Positions 1-12,130 of a stretch of DNA of 64,000 nucleotides are shown here, piece after piece. Source of the stretch: Mesostigma viride (lineage: Eukaryota; Streptophyta; Mesostigmatophyceae; Mesostigmatales; Mesostigmataceae); assembly GCA_009746045.1 (NCBI GenBank), contig RPFO01000080.1, forward strand, positions 2,601,136 through 2,665,135. Reading direction: 5' to 3'. The position numbers were made by a program, and so were the translations under genes. How positions within the stretch are numbered: the first letter of the stretch is position 1; the number at the start of each line of letters is the position of its first letter. The notes under the pieces were generated by a model. It saw only the letters and a list, made by a program, of their open reading frames with translations, had not been told where the DNA came from and searched no databases.

Positions 1-45
1 CTAACTATTAGGTTGGTTTGTGGACATTATCATGGAAAGTGACAA

Positions 46-475
46 TTGCCCGGTTTTTATAGCGGGCAGTTGGACACGGTTTTAAGGGTTGACCTATTAG
101 CTTTGTCAGATGTGTGTGCTGCACCGCACCGCTTGCTAACATATTCGGCGGATTTCTTCTTTGTCGTCTGCGTGTCACAGCGTGCTTGTACGCACAACCA
201 CCCGCGTTCCCCTCCGCCGGCGCCCCCGCCGCGGGCTCTCCGCCGCCACCGTGTTGCCCCTCCCGCCGCCGGCCCTTCCGCGCCGTCGGAAGCTGCAGCG
301 GCAGCACAGCAAATGCCCCCTCCCCCGCACCATCGTCGGGGCAAGAGGCCGCGCGGCTCATGCAGCAAAGGCGGCGAAGGAGCGGAGGAAATCGGCGGCT
401 TCTGGGTCATCGGGTTCCGATGCCGCGACGGCAGCAACTGGAAAAGCAACCCACCACACACTGCCAGCTGTCCGG
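46..475 (+). CDS. Tentative first coding exon of unknown gene 1
   Basis: This is the segment upstream of the hexamer array. A good splice donor (CCGG|GTAGGT) sits at 475/476. Joining its frame (in phase with 46) to the acceptor at 7836/7837 keeps the reading frame open into the well-supported exon at 7837-8990, which is the reason for this choice. The visible product is Pro/Ala-rich in its first half, then basic (HHRRGKRPRG), then a short Cys/His-containing stretch. The start codon is uncertain: the first ATG in frame is at 46, but a later ATG near 313 is equally possible, or the exon may begin upstream of the window. A competing frame (from about 161) also looks coding-like, but with this splice it runs into a stop. 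I recognise no domain. Confidence 0.3.
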
Positions 476-514
476 GTAGGTGTTACGCACAAGGATGTGA
501 TTTTCTTGCGCCAT

Positions 515-3500
515 CCTTGTCCTTGTCCTTGTCCTTGTCCTTGTCCTTGTCCTTGTCCTTGTCCTTGTCCTTGTCCTTGTCCTTGTCCTTGTCCTTGTCC
601 TTGTCCTTGTCCTTGTCCTTGTCCTTGTCCTTGTCCTTGTCCTTGTCCTTGTCCTTGTCCTTGTCCTTGTCCTTGTCCTTGTCCTTGTCCTCCTTGTCCT
701 TGTCCTTGTCCTTGTCCTTGTCCTTGTCCTTGTCCTTGTCCTTGTCCTTGTCCTTGTCCTTGTCCTTGTCCTTGTCCTTGTCCTTGTCCTTGTCCTTGTC
801 CTTCCTTGTCCTTGTCCTTGTCCTTGTCCTCCTTGTCCTTGTCCTTGTCCTTGTCCTTGTCCAGCACCTTGTCCTTGTCCTTGTCCTTGTCAGCCTTGTC
901 CTTGTCCTTGTCCTTGTCCTTGTCCTTGTCCTTGTCCTTGTCCTTGTCCTTGTCCTTGTCCTGTCCTTGTCCTTGTCCTTGTCCTTGTCCTGTCCTTGTC
1001 CTCGTCCTCGTCCTTGTCCTTGTCCTTGTCCTTGTCCTTGTCCTTGTCCTTGTCCTTGTCCTTGTCCTTGTCCTTGTCCTTGTCCTTGTCCTTGTCCTTG
1101 TCCTTGTCCTTGTCCTTGTCCTTGTCCTTGTCCTTGTCCTTGTCCTTGTCCTTGTCCTTGTCCTTGTCCTTGTCCTTGTCCTTGTCCTTGTCCTTGTCCT
1201 TGTCCTTGTCCTTGTCCTTGTCCTTGTCCTTGTCCTTGTCCTTGTCCTTGTCCTTGTCCTTGTCCTTGTCCTTGTCCTTGTCCTTGTCCTTGTCCTTGTC
1301 CTTGTCCTTGTCCTTGTCCTTGTCCTTGTCCTTGTCCTTGTCCTTGTCCTTGTCCTTGTCCTTGTCCTTGTCCTTGTCCTTGTCCTTGTCCTTGTCCTTG
1401 TCCTTGTCCTTGTCCTTGTCCTTGTCCTTGTCCTTGTCCTTGTCCTTGTCCTTGTCCTTGTCCTTGTCCTTGTCCTTGTCCTTGTCCTTGTCCTTGTGCC
1501 AGCACTTGTCCTTGTCCTTGTCCTTGTCCTTGTCCTTGTCCTTGTCCTTGTCCTTGTCCTTGTCCTTGTCCTTGTCCTTGTCCTTGTCCTTGTCCTTGTC
1601 CTTGTCCTTGTCCTTGTCCTTGTCCTTGTCCTTGTCCTTGTCCTTGTCCTTGTCCTTGTCCTTGTCCTTGTCCTTGTCCTTGTCCTTGTCCTTGTCCTTG
1701 TCCTTGTCCTTGTCCTTGTCCTTGTCCTTGTCCTTGTGCCAGCCTTGTCCTTGTCCTTGTCCTTGTCCTTGTCCTTGTCCTTGTCCTTGTCCTTGTCCTT
1801 GTCCTTGTCCTTGTCCTTGTCCTTGTCCTTGTCCTTGTCCTTGTCCTTGTCCTTGTCCTTGTCCTTGTCCTTGTCCTTGTCCTTGTCCTTGTCCTTGTCC
1901 TTGTCCTTGTCCTTGTCCTTGTCCTTGTCCTTGTCCTTGTCCTTGTCCTTGTCCTTGTCCTTGTCCTTGTCCTTGTCCTTGTCCTTGTCCTTGTCCTTGT
2001 CCTTGTCCTTGTCCTTGTCCTTGTCCTTGTCCTTGTCCAGCCTTGTCCTTGTCCTTGTCCTTGTCCTTGTCCTTGTCCTTGTCCTTGTCCTTGTCCTTGT
2101 CCTTGTCCTTGTCCTTGTCCTTGTCCTTGTCCTTGTCCTTGTCCTTGTCCTTGTCCTTGTCCTTGTCCTTGTCCTTGTCCTTGTCCTTGTCCTTGTCCTT
2201 GTCCTTGTCCTTGTCCTTGTCCTCCTGTCCTTGTCCTTGTCCTTGTCCTTGTCCTTGTCCTTGTCCTTGTCCTTGTCCTTGTCCTTGTCCTTGTCCTTGT
2301 CCTTGTCCTTGTCCTTGTCCTTGTCCTTGTCCTTGTCCTTGTCCTTGTCCTTGTCCTTGTCCTTGTCCTTGTCCTTGTCCTTGTCCTTGTCCTTGTCCTT
2401 GTCCTTGTCCTTGTCCTTGCCTTGTCCTTGTCCTTGTCCTTGTCCTTGTCCTTGTCCTTGTCCTTGTCCTTGTCCTTGTCCTTGTCCTTGTCCTTGTCCT
2501 TGTCCTTGTCCTTGTCCTTGTCCTTGTCCTTGTCCTTGTCCTTGTCCTGTCCTTGTCCTTGTCCTTGTCCTTGTCCTTGTCCTTGTCCTTGTCCTTGTCC
2601 TGTCCTGTCCTTGTCCTTGTCCTTGTCCTTGTCCTTGTCCTTGTCCTTGTCCTTGTCCTTGTCCTTGTCCTTGTCCTTGTCCTTGTCCTTGTGCCAGCAC
2701 TTGTCCTTGTCCTTGTCCTTGTCTTGTCCTTGTCCTTGTCCTTGTCCTTGTCCTTGTCCTTGTCCTTGTCCTTGTCCTTGTCCTTGTCCTTGTCCTTGTC
2801 CTTGTCCTTGTCCTTGTCCTGTCCTTGTCCTTGTCCTTGTCCTTGTCCTTGTCCTTGTCCTTGTCCTTGTCCTTGTCCTTGTCCTTGTCCTTGTCCTTGT
2901 CCTTGTCCTTGTCCTTGTCCTTGTCCTTGTCCTTGTCCTTGTCCTTGTCCTTGTCCTTGTCCTTGTCCTTGTCCTTGTCCTTGTCCTTGTCCTTGTCCTT
3001 GTCCTTGTCCTTGTCCTTGTCCTTGTCCTTGTCCTGTCCTGTCCTTGTCCTTGTCCTTGTCCTTGTCCTTGTCCTTGTCCTTGTCCTTGTCCTTGTCCTT
3101 GTCCTTGTCCTTGTCCTTGTCCTTGTCCTTGTCCTTGTCCTTGTCCTTGTCCTTGTCCTTGTCCTTGTCCTTGTCCTTGTCCTTGTCCTTGTCCTTGTCC
3201 TTGTCCTTGTCCTTGTCCTTGTCCTTGTCCTTGTCCTTGTCCTGTCCTTGTCCTTGTCCTTGTCCTTGTCCTTGTCCTTGTCCTTGTCCTTGTCCTTGTC
3301 CTTGTCCTTGTCCTTGTCCTTGTCCTTGTCCTTGTCCTTGTCCTTGTCCTTGTCCTTGTCCTTGTCCTTGTCCTTGTCCTTGTCCTTGTCCTTGTCCTTG
3401 TCCTTGTCCTTGTCCTTGTCCTTGTCCTTGTCCTTGTCCTGTCCTTGTCCTTGTCCTTGTCCTTGTCCTTGTCCTTGTCCTTGTCCTTGTCCTTGTCCTT

Positions 3501-5976
3501 GTCCTTGTCCTTGTCCTTGTCCTTGTCCTTGTCCTTGTCCTTGTCCTTGTCCTTGTCCTTGTCCTTGTCCTTGTCCTTGTCCTTGTCCTTGTCCTTGTCC
3601 TTGTCCTTGTCCTTGTCCTTGTCCTTGTCCTTGTCCTTGTCCTTGTCCTTGTCCTTGTCCTTGTCCTTGTCCTTGTCCTTGTCCTTGTCCTTGTCCTTGT
3701 CCTTGTCCTTGTCCTTGTCCTTGTCCTTGTCCTTGTCCTTGTCCTTGTCCTTGTCCTTGTCCTTGTCCTTGTCCTTGTCCTTGTCCTTGTCCTTGTCCTT
3801 GTCCGTCCTTGTCCTTGTCCTTGTCCTTGTCCCCTTGTCCTTGTCCTTGTCCTTGTCCTTGTCCTTGTCCTTGTCCTTGTCCTTGTCCTTGTCCTTGTCC
3901 TTGTCCTTGTCCTTGTCCTTGTCCTTGTCCTTGTCCTTGTCCTTGTCCTTGTCCTTGTCCTTGTCCTTGTCCTTGTCCTTGTCCTTGTCCTTGTCCTTGT
4001 CCTTGTCCTTGTCCTTGTCCTTGTCCTTGTCCTTGTCCTTGTCCTTGTCCTTGTCCTTGTCCTTGTCCTTGTCCTTGTCCTTGTCCTTGTCCTTGTCCTT
4101 GTCCTTGTCCTTGTCCTTGTCCTTGTCCTTGTCCTTGTCCTTGTCCTTGTCCTTGTCCTTGTCCTTGTCCTTGTCCTTGTCCTTGTCCTTGTCCTGTCCT
4201 TGTCCTTGTCCTTGTCCTTGTCCTTGTCCTTGTCCTTGTCCTTGTCCTTGTCCTTGTCCTTGTCCTTGTCCTTGTCCTTGTCCTTGTCCTTGTCCTTGTC
4301 CTTGTCCTTGTCCTTGTCCTTGTCCTTGTCCTTGTCCTTGTCCTTGTCCTTGTCCTTGTCCTTGTCCTTGTCCTTGTCCTTGTCCTGTCCTTGTCCTTGT
4401 CCTTGTCCTTGTCCTTGTCCTTGTCCTTGTCCTTGTCCTTGTCCTTGTCCTTGTCCTTGTCCTTGTCCTTGTCCTTGTCCTTGTCCTTGTCCTTGTCCTT
4501 GTCCTTGTCCTTGTCCTTGTCCTTGTCCTTGTCCTTGTCCTTGTCCTTGTCCTTGTCCTTGTCCTTGTCCTTGTCCTTGTCCTTGTCCTTGTCCTTGTCC
4601 TTGTCCTTGTCCTTGTCCTTGTCCTTGTCCTTGTCCTTGTCCTTGTCCTTGTCCTTGTCCTTGTCCTTGTCCTTGTCCTTGTCCTTGTCCTTGTCCTTGT
4701 CCTTGTCCTTGTCCTTGTCCTTGTCCTTGTCCTTGTCCTTGTCCTTGTCCTTTCCTTGTCCTTGTCCTTGTCCTTGTCCTTGTCCTTGTCCTTGTCCTTG
4801 TCCTTGTCCTTGTCCTTGTCCTTGTCCTTGTCCTTGTCCTTGTCCTTGTCCTTGTCCTTGTCCTTGTCCTTGTCCTTGTCCTTGTCCTTGTCCTTGTCCT
4901 TGTCCTTGTCCTTGTCCTTGTCCTTGTCCTTGTCCTTGTCCTTGTCCTTGTCCTTGTCCTTGTCCTTGTCCTTGTCCTTGTCCTTGTCCTTGTCCTTGTC
5001 CTTGTCCTTGTCCTTGTCCTTGTCCTTGTCCTTGTCCTTGTCCTTGTCCTTGTCCTTGTCCTTGTCCTTGTCCTTGTCCTTGTCCTTGTCCTTGTCCTTG
5101 TCCTTGTCCTTGTCCTTGTCCTTGTCCTTGTCCTTGTCCTTGTCCTTGTCCTTGTCCTTGTCCTTGTCCTTGTCCTTGTCCTTGTCCTTGTCCTTGTCCT
5201 TGTCCTTGTCCTTGTCCTTGTCCTTGTCCTTGTGCCAGCACTTGTCCTTGTCCTTGTCCTTGTCCTTGTCCTTGTCCTTGTCCTTGTCCTTGTCCTTGTC
5301 CTTGTCCTTGTCCTTGTCCTTGTCCTTGTCCTTGTCCTTGTCCTTGTCCTTGTCCTTGTCCTTGTCCTTGTCCTTGTCCTTGTCCTTGTCCTTGTCCTTG
5401 TCCTTGTCCTTGTCCTTGTCCTTGTCCTTGTCCTTGTCCTTGTCCTTGTCCTTGTCCTTGTCCTTGTCCTTGTCCTTGTCCTTGTCCTTGTCCTTGTCCT
5501 TGTCCTTGTCCTTGTCCTTGTCCTTGTCCTTGTCCTTGTCCTTGTCCTTGTCCTTGTCCTTGTCCTTGTCCTTGTTGTCCTTGTCCTCGTCCTTGTCCTC
5601 GTCCTTGTCCTTGTCCTTGTCCTTGTCCTTGTCCTTGTCCTTGTCCTTGTCCTTGTCCTTGTCCTTGTCCTTGTCCTTGTCCTTGTCCTTGTGCCAGCAC
5701 GTTGTCCTTGTCCTTGTCCTTGTCCTTGTCCTTGTCCTTGTCCTCGTCCTCGTCCTCGTCCTTGTCCTTGTCCTTGTCCTTGTCCTTGTCCTTGTCCTTG
5801 TCCTTGTCCTTGCCTTGTCCTTGTCCTTGTCCTTGTCCTTGTCCTTGTCCTTGTCCTTGTCCTTGTCCTTGTCCTTGTCCTTGCCTTGTCCTTGTCCTTG
5901 TCCTTGTCCTTGTCCTTGTCCTTGTCCTTGTCCTTGTCCTCGTCCTCGTCCTGTCCTTGTCCTTGTCCTTGTCCTT

Positions 5977-6007
<31 letters not shown>

Positions 6008-7157
6008 GCCTTGTCGTTGCCTTGTCCTTGTCCTTGTCCTTGTCCTTGTCCTTGTCCTTGTCCTTGTCCTTGTCCTTGTCCTTGTCCTTGTCCTTGTCCT
6101 TGTCCTTGTCCTTGTCCTTGTCCTTGTCCTTGTCCTTGTCCTTGTCCTTGTCCTTGTCCTTGTCCTTATCCTCGTCCTTGTCCTCGTCCTTGTCCTTGTC
6201 CTTGTCCTTGTCTTGTCCTCGTCCTCGTCCTCGTCCTTGTCCTTGTCCTTGTCCTTGTCCTTGTCCTCGTCCTCGTCCTTGTCCTTGTCCTTGTCCTTGT
6301 CCTTGTCCTTGTCCTTGTCCTTGTCCTGTCCTGTCCTTGTGCTTGTCCTTGTCCTTGTCCTTGTCCTTGTCCTTGTCCTTGTCCTTGTCCTTGTCCTTGT
6401 CCTTGTCCTTGTCCTTGTCCTTGTCCTTGTCCTTGTCCTTGTCCTTGTCCTTGTCCTTGTCCTTGTCCTTGTCCTTGTCCTTGTCCTTGTCCTTGTCCTT
6501 GTCCTTGTCCTTGTCCTTGTCCTTGTCCTTGTCCTTGTCCTTGTCCTTGTCCTTGCCTTGTCCTTGTCCTTGTCCTTGTCCTTGTCCTTGTCCTTGTCCT
6601 TGTCCTTGTCCTGTCCTGTCCTTGTCCTTGTCCTTGTCCTTGTCCTTGTCCTTGTCCTTGTCCTTGTCCTTGTCCTTGTCCTTGCCTTGTCCTTGTCCAG
6701 CCTTGTCCTTGTCCTTGTCCTTGTGCCAGCACCTTGTCCTTGTCCTTGTCCTTGTCCTTGTCCTTGTCCTTGTCCTTGTCCTTGTCCTTGTCCTTGTCCT
6801 TGTCCTTGTCCTTGTCCTTGTCCTTGTCCTTGTCCTTGTCCTTGTCCTTGTCCTTGTCCTTGTCCTTGTCCTTGTCCTTGTCCTTGTCCTTGTCCTTGTC
6901 CTTGTGCCAGCACCTTGTCCTTGTCCTTGTCCTTGTGCCAGCACCTTGTCCTTGTCCTTGTCCTTGTCCTTGTCCTTGTCCTTGTCCTTGTCCTTGTCCT
7001 TGTCCTTGTCCTTGTCCTTGTCCTTGTCCTTGTCCTTGTCCTTGTCCTTGTCCTTGTCCTTGTCCTTGTCCTTGTCCTTGTCCTTGTCCTTGTCCTCGTC
7101 CTTGTCCTTGTCCTTGTCCTTGTCCTTGTCCTTGTCCTTGTCCTTGTCCTTGTCCTT
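515..7157. repeat. CCTTGT hexanucleotide array (about 6.6 kb)
   Basis: About 1,100 copies of CCTTGT (ACAAGG on the other strand) with small slips (TCCTGTCC, TTGCCTTG), CG-containing variants (CCTCGT) clustered near 5,585-6,270, and a recurrent interruption, GCCAGCAC, at about 1498, 2693, 5233, 5694, 6724, 6906 and 6937. Neither a 6-bp unit nor its slips create stops, so all frames on both strands stay open for thousands of codons. None of those frames is a gene. The array lies inside intron 1 of gene 1 and interrupts a unit of the 46-bp minisatellite: its left flank (about 497-513) and its right flank (about 7167-7184) both read GATTTTCTTGCGCC. Confidence 0.95.
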
Positions 7158-7166
7158 TTCTTGCTT

Positions 7167-7790
7167 GATTTTCTTGCGCCTACGGCCGTTGCAATCTGGA
7201 AATTAGGGTGTTATTTTTTTTTGCCCAACGGCCGTCGGAACCTGTAAATTAGGGTGTGATTTTCATGCGCCAACGGCCGTTGGAACCTGTAAATTAGGGT
7301 GTGATTTTCATGCGCCAACGGCCGTTGGAACCTGTAAATTAGGGTGTGATTTTCATGCGCCAACGGCCGTTGGAACCTGGAAATTAGGGTGTTATTTTTC
7401 TGTCGCCAACGGCCGTTGGAACATGGAAATGAAGGTGTCATTTTTCTCGCGCCAACGGCCGTTGGAACCTGCATGGAAATTAGGGTGTGATTTTTCTTGC
7501 GCCAACGGCCGTTGGAACCTGGAAAATAGGATGTGATTTTTCTTGCGCCAACGGCCGTTGGAACCTGGAAATTAGGGTGTCATTTTTCTCGCGCCAACGG
7601 CCGTTGGAACCTGGAAATTAGGGTGTTATTTTTCTGTCGCCAACGGCCGTTGGAACCTGGAAATTAGGGTGTGATTTTCATGCGCCAACGGCCGTTGGAA
7701 CCTGTAAATTAGGGTGTGATTTTCATGCGCCAACGGCCGTTGGAACCTGGAAATTAGGGTGTTATTTTTCCGGCGACGGCCGTTGGAACA
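7167..7790. repeat. 46-bp minisatellite, cluster A (13-14 units)
   Basis: Tandem units of about 46 bp, each carrying the palindromic core CAACGGCCGTTG followed by GAACCTGGAAATTAGGG and GTGATTTTTCTTGCGC. The spacing is regular apart from one longer unit near 7456. It occupies the 3' part of intron 1 of gene 1, ending about 45 bp before the acceptor at 7836. Confidence 0.95.
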
Positions 7791-7836
7791 TAGTACTGAC
7801 CTTCCGGCTATCTGTATGTTTTTTGCATGTGATCAG

Positions 7837-8990
7837 GGGCGTCCGTCCAGGCCGAGAACGGACGAAGAGCGGAGGAGGTTGGTTACAAGATTGAACATGG
7901 GGTGGCGGAAAGGGAGGTCACAACATTTTTTGAGGAATGGCGCCAACGAGCACCGGGCACCGACTTATGGTCGGTGATTGTGAAGACCTTTGAGAGGAAG
8001 GGGCTGCTGACGACACGTGCTGGAAATGCGAAGCCCAGCATTTTGGACTCCTGGGAGCCAGCGCCGTCCTCTCAAGTGCACGACAAGAATCTAACTGACA
8101 CCATACAGGCGGCGTTTCATCTGCGGCAGAAGATACGCCTAGTTCCAGACGATGTCGACATCGTGGGGGGGTCCGCGATTGCGACTCAAGTACGGGCCCC
8201 CACGGAGAACTTGTGCCAACTCCCGGAACTCATGCGGCATCGGACGGTGACGGTGCGGAATTGTAGGGGGCTCGCGCCGTGGTTCGTGGGGGCCGGCACA
8301 AGTCTGACAAAAGCAAAATGTGCCGTGCCGATCTTCCGGTTTGCGTGGCAGGTGCTGGCAGACCGTGATCCAGGTCTCTACAATTTATGGGTGCAGAGGA
8401 GTGAAAAGGTTCCTTACCACATTAAAATACTGACGGGGGACGACAGTGACCGTGCCGTGCAGAGGTTCGGATACTATCGTTCGCCAACGGCCGAGGAAGC
8501 CATGTCCATTCTCCGGACGGACTCCCTGAAGGACATGGCGGCCGCTTGCTCAGACGAGTTGATCACCATGGAGTTGGATCCGTCCGAGTGGTCAAATGAA
8601 TCTGAGCGTGAGGCAGTAGTTGACCTGACGAAATCCGCGCTGGGGAGCTTGAACATCTCGGACCATGCCGGCCTTAAGGGTAAATTTCGAGACCAGACGC
8701 CTTGCGTGTTTGTGCAGTTTGCCGTGCTGGACGGCAACCACTACACACAGATGTTGAAGTCCGTGATTTTCGAGGGCTCTGACGAGCAAGTGAGTACTGC
8801 GATAGCTGGCGAGATTGCGGGTAAACAAAAGGGCAAGTTCGTGGAGACAACCGACGAGGCGTTTGATTTGTGGAGGGGGTTGGTGAGGGACGCGGAGAAG
8901 TTCAAGTACACCAATCTGGACGTGCTCAAGGGCTGGGAGGTGGAGGGGGAAGCACTGATCCCGCCCATGAAGGACATGCGGACGCAAAAG
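7837..8990 (+). CDS. Unknown gene 1, second coding exon
   Basis: An internal exon of 1,154 bp that encodes about 384 residues without a stop. The acceptor is GATCAG|GG at 7836/7837 and the donor AAAAG|GTAAAT at 8990/8991. The open frame runs on about 40 bp past the donor to a TAG at 9030, but splicing to 9608 preserves phase and gives a longer product. The protein is mixed alpha/beta in composition, with normal codon use and no low-complexity sequence. Aromatic and charged patches look like a folded domain (for example TTFFEEW near the start, NHYTQMLK and WRGLVRDAEKF near the end). I recognise no family. It could belong to a host gene or to a domesticated or decaying mobile element. The minisatellite core sequence GCCAACGGCCG also occurs inside this exon, near 8483. 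Confidence 0.55.
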
Positions 8991-9032
8991 GTAAATATAA
9001 CGGATCGGGTGTGGGAACGTTTTAGGCACTAG

Positions 9033-9519
9033 ATGTTATTTTTCTTGCGCCAACGGCCGTTGGAACCTGGAAATTAGGGTGTGATTTTTCTTGCGCCAAC
9101 GGCCGTTGGAACCTGGAAATTAGTGTGTGATTTTTCTTGCGCCAACGGCCGTTGGAACCTGGAAATTAGGGTGTCATTTTTCCTGCGCCAACGGCCGTTG
9201 GAACCTGGAAATTTGGTTGATATTTTTCTTGCGCCAACGGCCGTTGGAACCTGGAAATTCGGTCGACATTTTTCTTGCGCCAACGGCCGTTGGAGCCTGG
9301 AAATTAGGGTGTGATTTTTCTTGCGCCAACGGCCGTTGGAACCTGGAAATTAGTGTGTGATTTTTCTTGCGCCAACGGCCGTTGGAACCTGGAAATTAGG
9401 GTGTGATTTTTCTTGCGCCAACGGCCGTTGGAACCTGGAAATTAGGGTGTGATTTTTCTTGCGCCAACGGCCGTTGGAAACTGGAAATTAGGGTGTGATT
9501 TTTGTTCGGGAACGGCCGA
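9033..9519. repeat. 46-bp minisatellite, cluster B (about 10 units)
   Basis: Same unit and same orientation as the cluster at 7167-7790. It starts about 40 bp after the donor of exon 2 and fills most of intron 2 of gene 1 (8991-9607). The last unit is degenerate (GGAACGGCCGATC near 9509-9521). Confidence 0.95.
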
Positions 9520-9607
9520 TCTTCCAAAGTGTAAGGACAAAATGTCAGGTCGTGTGTTGTATGACCGTTTTTTGTCTCAAACACTGATTCACATTTCATG
9601 CATGCAG

Positions 9608-12011
9608 GGGAGAGAGGCGCATCGGAGGGTTGCCCTGATCGGAGGGGGGCTGAATGCAGAAGACGAGGCCGTTTCCAAAAAGTCGAGGGGGACGGCGCTG
9701 CTGGAAGTGCACAACTATTTCAAGACGCACATGGAGGAATCCTGGGATAAGCCGGAGGTGCCCCTTCAGGACCAGAAAGAAATATGGAATTTGATTCATG
9801 GGGTTTCAAGCAGCACTGAGAAGGCAAGGAAGGACGGGGAGGGGGAGGAGGGTGGTGAGGAGCGGGTTGGAGGGCGATTGAACGAGGGTGGTTTGTCCGA
9901 ATCGGAGAAAACCCAAGTCTACGACTTCATCTCGGCTGTGAAGGATGAAACGGTCGCTCCGAACGACGACAGTAGATGTGGAATGCCGATTGAGGACAAG
10001 CTGGCCAAGGAGCTTGCAGAGTTTCTGGACATCGTGGCAGCGGACAAGCTGGACGGGGAGGGAAGGGTGATGAGGAAGGGGGGGGGATCAAACAGGAAGG
10101 GTGGAGGAGTCTAGCCCGCTTTCGATTCTGGCCGTCTATCATGGCAACCGTGAAGGCCAAACACGTTCCTCCTCAGTGCTTGTATGACCTGACATACATG
10201 GCCAAGATCTTCTGCGAGGTGATGGTCCAGCTTTTCATGATCTACAACCGCGATTTGGGGAAATACCCCGAACCACGCGACCTCGGCTGGTTGCCGATGC
10301 AGCCTTCGGAAGCCGACAGCGCCCTTGAGAGGGTGGCCGATACGGTCGCTGTAGCTGCCAAGAGACTAAGGGCGGTTATCAGGCCAACGGGGAGGGACGA
10401 TTCCACCTTCCCACTTGCACTGCTGGAGAGGACGGATTTTTGGACGACCCACAAGGAGGAAACGAAATGGTGGGTCCTGATTGCGCCCGAACCCCCAACC
10501 GAACAGGCTGTGGTGCCCCAACCCGTACAGCCTGTGGCGGGGGCTGTGGTGGTGACGGGGGCTGTGCCGGAGGAAGGCCAAGCCGAACATGCGAGGCAGA
10601 GGACGTCCAGTCGGGTCGCCAAAAAAAGGTGGGGGAGAAGCGGGAACCCCCGCGGAAGTTTGGGTCGGAGGAGCTGGCATCCGAAATCGAGCAGCAGGGC
10701 CCGTGGATTTCTAAGAAAGTTTACGGGTCTGACGGGGACGACCTGTGAGTTCATGATGAAGACTTTCGCGTGGGAGAAAAGCGATGGGCCGACACGGTTG
10801 GCTCAAGTGGTACTTAATGCAATGGAGGGGTTCGAATTTGTTGCGAAGAGGAAGGGGTTGAACCAGCCGGATATCAAGAATGGGATATGGCTGCTGAATT
10901 TGGAACACCACGCGAAGCTGTGGAATGATGAGGAATTGTTGAAGGGTCGAACGGGTTCGTGGGTGGAGAAAAGGGACTGGAAGGCGGCGAAGGATTGTGG
11001 AGATTTCAATGGTGTGAAGGACGACTGGTCGTCGTACCTAGGCGATTTCACGGGATTCTTCAACCCACCCGTGATCTTCATTGGGTCAAAGGAGCAGGTG
11101 GATGGGTTTAAGGTCCTTCTGAAGGTACTTGGGAAGCGGCCACAGGGGGAGGATATTTCCAATCCCAACGGCCGTTCGGGCAAGGAAATTGCGGGTGCAG
11201 CCCAGAAGCGTCCGCTGGAGACGGCAGGCGCTGGCACCAAAAAGAAACGCCGGAAGCGCGCCGCCTCGGAGACCCCCGCGGCCGAAGACGTCTCAATGGG
11301 GGATGATGAGGATGTCGGGTCACATGGGGGTGATGATGGGGAGGAGGTTGGTGATGATGGTGCCGGCGATGATGAGGGGGACGGGAATGAGGGTGGTGAT
11401 AAGGGGGGCGGGTCGAAGGACGGAGAGGGGGGGGTTCGAAGGGCGGAGAGGGGGGCGGGTCGAAGGGCGGAGAGGGGGGGGGTCGAAGGACGGAGAGGGG
11501 GGCGGGTCGAAGGGCGGAGAGGGGGGGGGTCGAAGGGCGGAGAGGGGGGGGGTCGAAGGACGGAGAGGGGGGCGGGTCGAAGGGCGGAGAGGGGAGGGGG
11601 TCGAAGGATGGAGAGGGGGGCGGAGAGAAGGGCGGAGAGGGGAGGGGGTCGAAGGGCGGAGAGGGGGGCGGGTCGAAGGGCGGAGAGGGGGGCGGGTCAA
11701 AGGGTGGAGAGGGGGGCGGGTCAAAGGGCGGAGAGGGGGGCGGGTCCAAGGGCGGAGAGGGGGGGGAGAGAAGGGTGGAGAGGGGGGCGGGTCAAAGGGC
11801 GGGAGGGGGCGGGTCGAAGGGCGGAGAGGGGGGCGGGTCGACCGGCGCATCGGGGGAAGGGGGAAGGAGGGGGGGGAGGGGAGGGAGGCTCGAGGGGAAT
11901 TCGGGGGCGTCGGGGGGGGGATGTTGGGGCGTGCCGTCGACTACTGCAAAAAGCTCCTTTCGCCTGGCGGGCACGTTCGATCAAGAGCAACGGCTAGTCA
12001 TCTGTCAAAGG
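9608..12011 (+). CDS. Unknown gene 1, third coding exon (frame broken)
   Basis: Acceptor CATGCAG|GGG at 9607/9608 and donor CAAAGG|GTAAGT at 12011/12012. The frame continues in phase from exon 2. The coding signal then changes frame at a G-run near 10,080, at an A7 run near 10,620 and back near 10,745, and again inside the G-rich repeat at 11,400-11,860. On either side of each break the peptide is non-repetitive and protein-like (for example a segment rich in Trp and Lys at 10,760-11,190, then a KKKRRKR nuclear-localisation-like cluster near 11,245 and an acidic Gly/Asp tail). Because most breaks sit at homopolymers or G-rich tracts, assembly indels are as likely as true decay. I recognise no domain. 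The C-terminal part is Gly/Ser/Lys/Glu-rich from the repeat. Confidence 0.45.
11400..11860. repeat. G-rich coding minisatellite (GGGCGGGTCGAAGGGCGGAG)
   Basis: Imperfect tandem units of about 19-23 bp built from GGGCGGGTCGAAGG and GCGGAGAGGG, with variable G-run lengths that rotate the reading frame. In the frame that reaches the donor at 12011 it encodes GGSKGGEGG-type repeats. The C-rich complement gives proline-rich nonsense frames. Confidence 0.85.
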
Positions 12012-12130
12012 GTAAGTTAATCTGAGTGAATATGGTCGGTTAAATTATGATGTTTGCATATTCCCAAGTTTGATTTGCGATTGTAATGATAACTAATTGC
12101 GCCGCTCGTCATTGCTTGTCCCACACACAG

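Noticed and set aside
46-7247. Open frames of about 2,000 codons or more on both strands (repeating LS, CP, VL, QG, KD, RT)
   Set aside because: They arise because CCTTGT repeats contain no stop in any frame; the sequence is a simple hexamer array within an intron.
7220-7790. Telomeric repeat (TTAGGG within the 46-bp unit)
   Set aside because: TTAGGG occurs once per 46-bp unit and is not tandem; this is a minisatellite, not a telomere.
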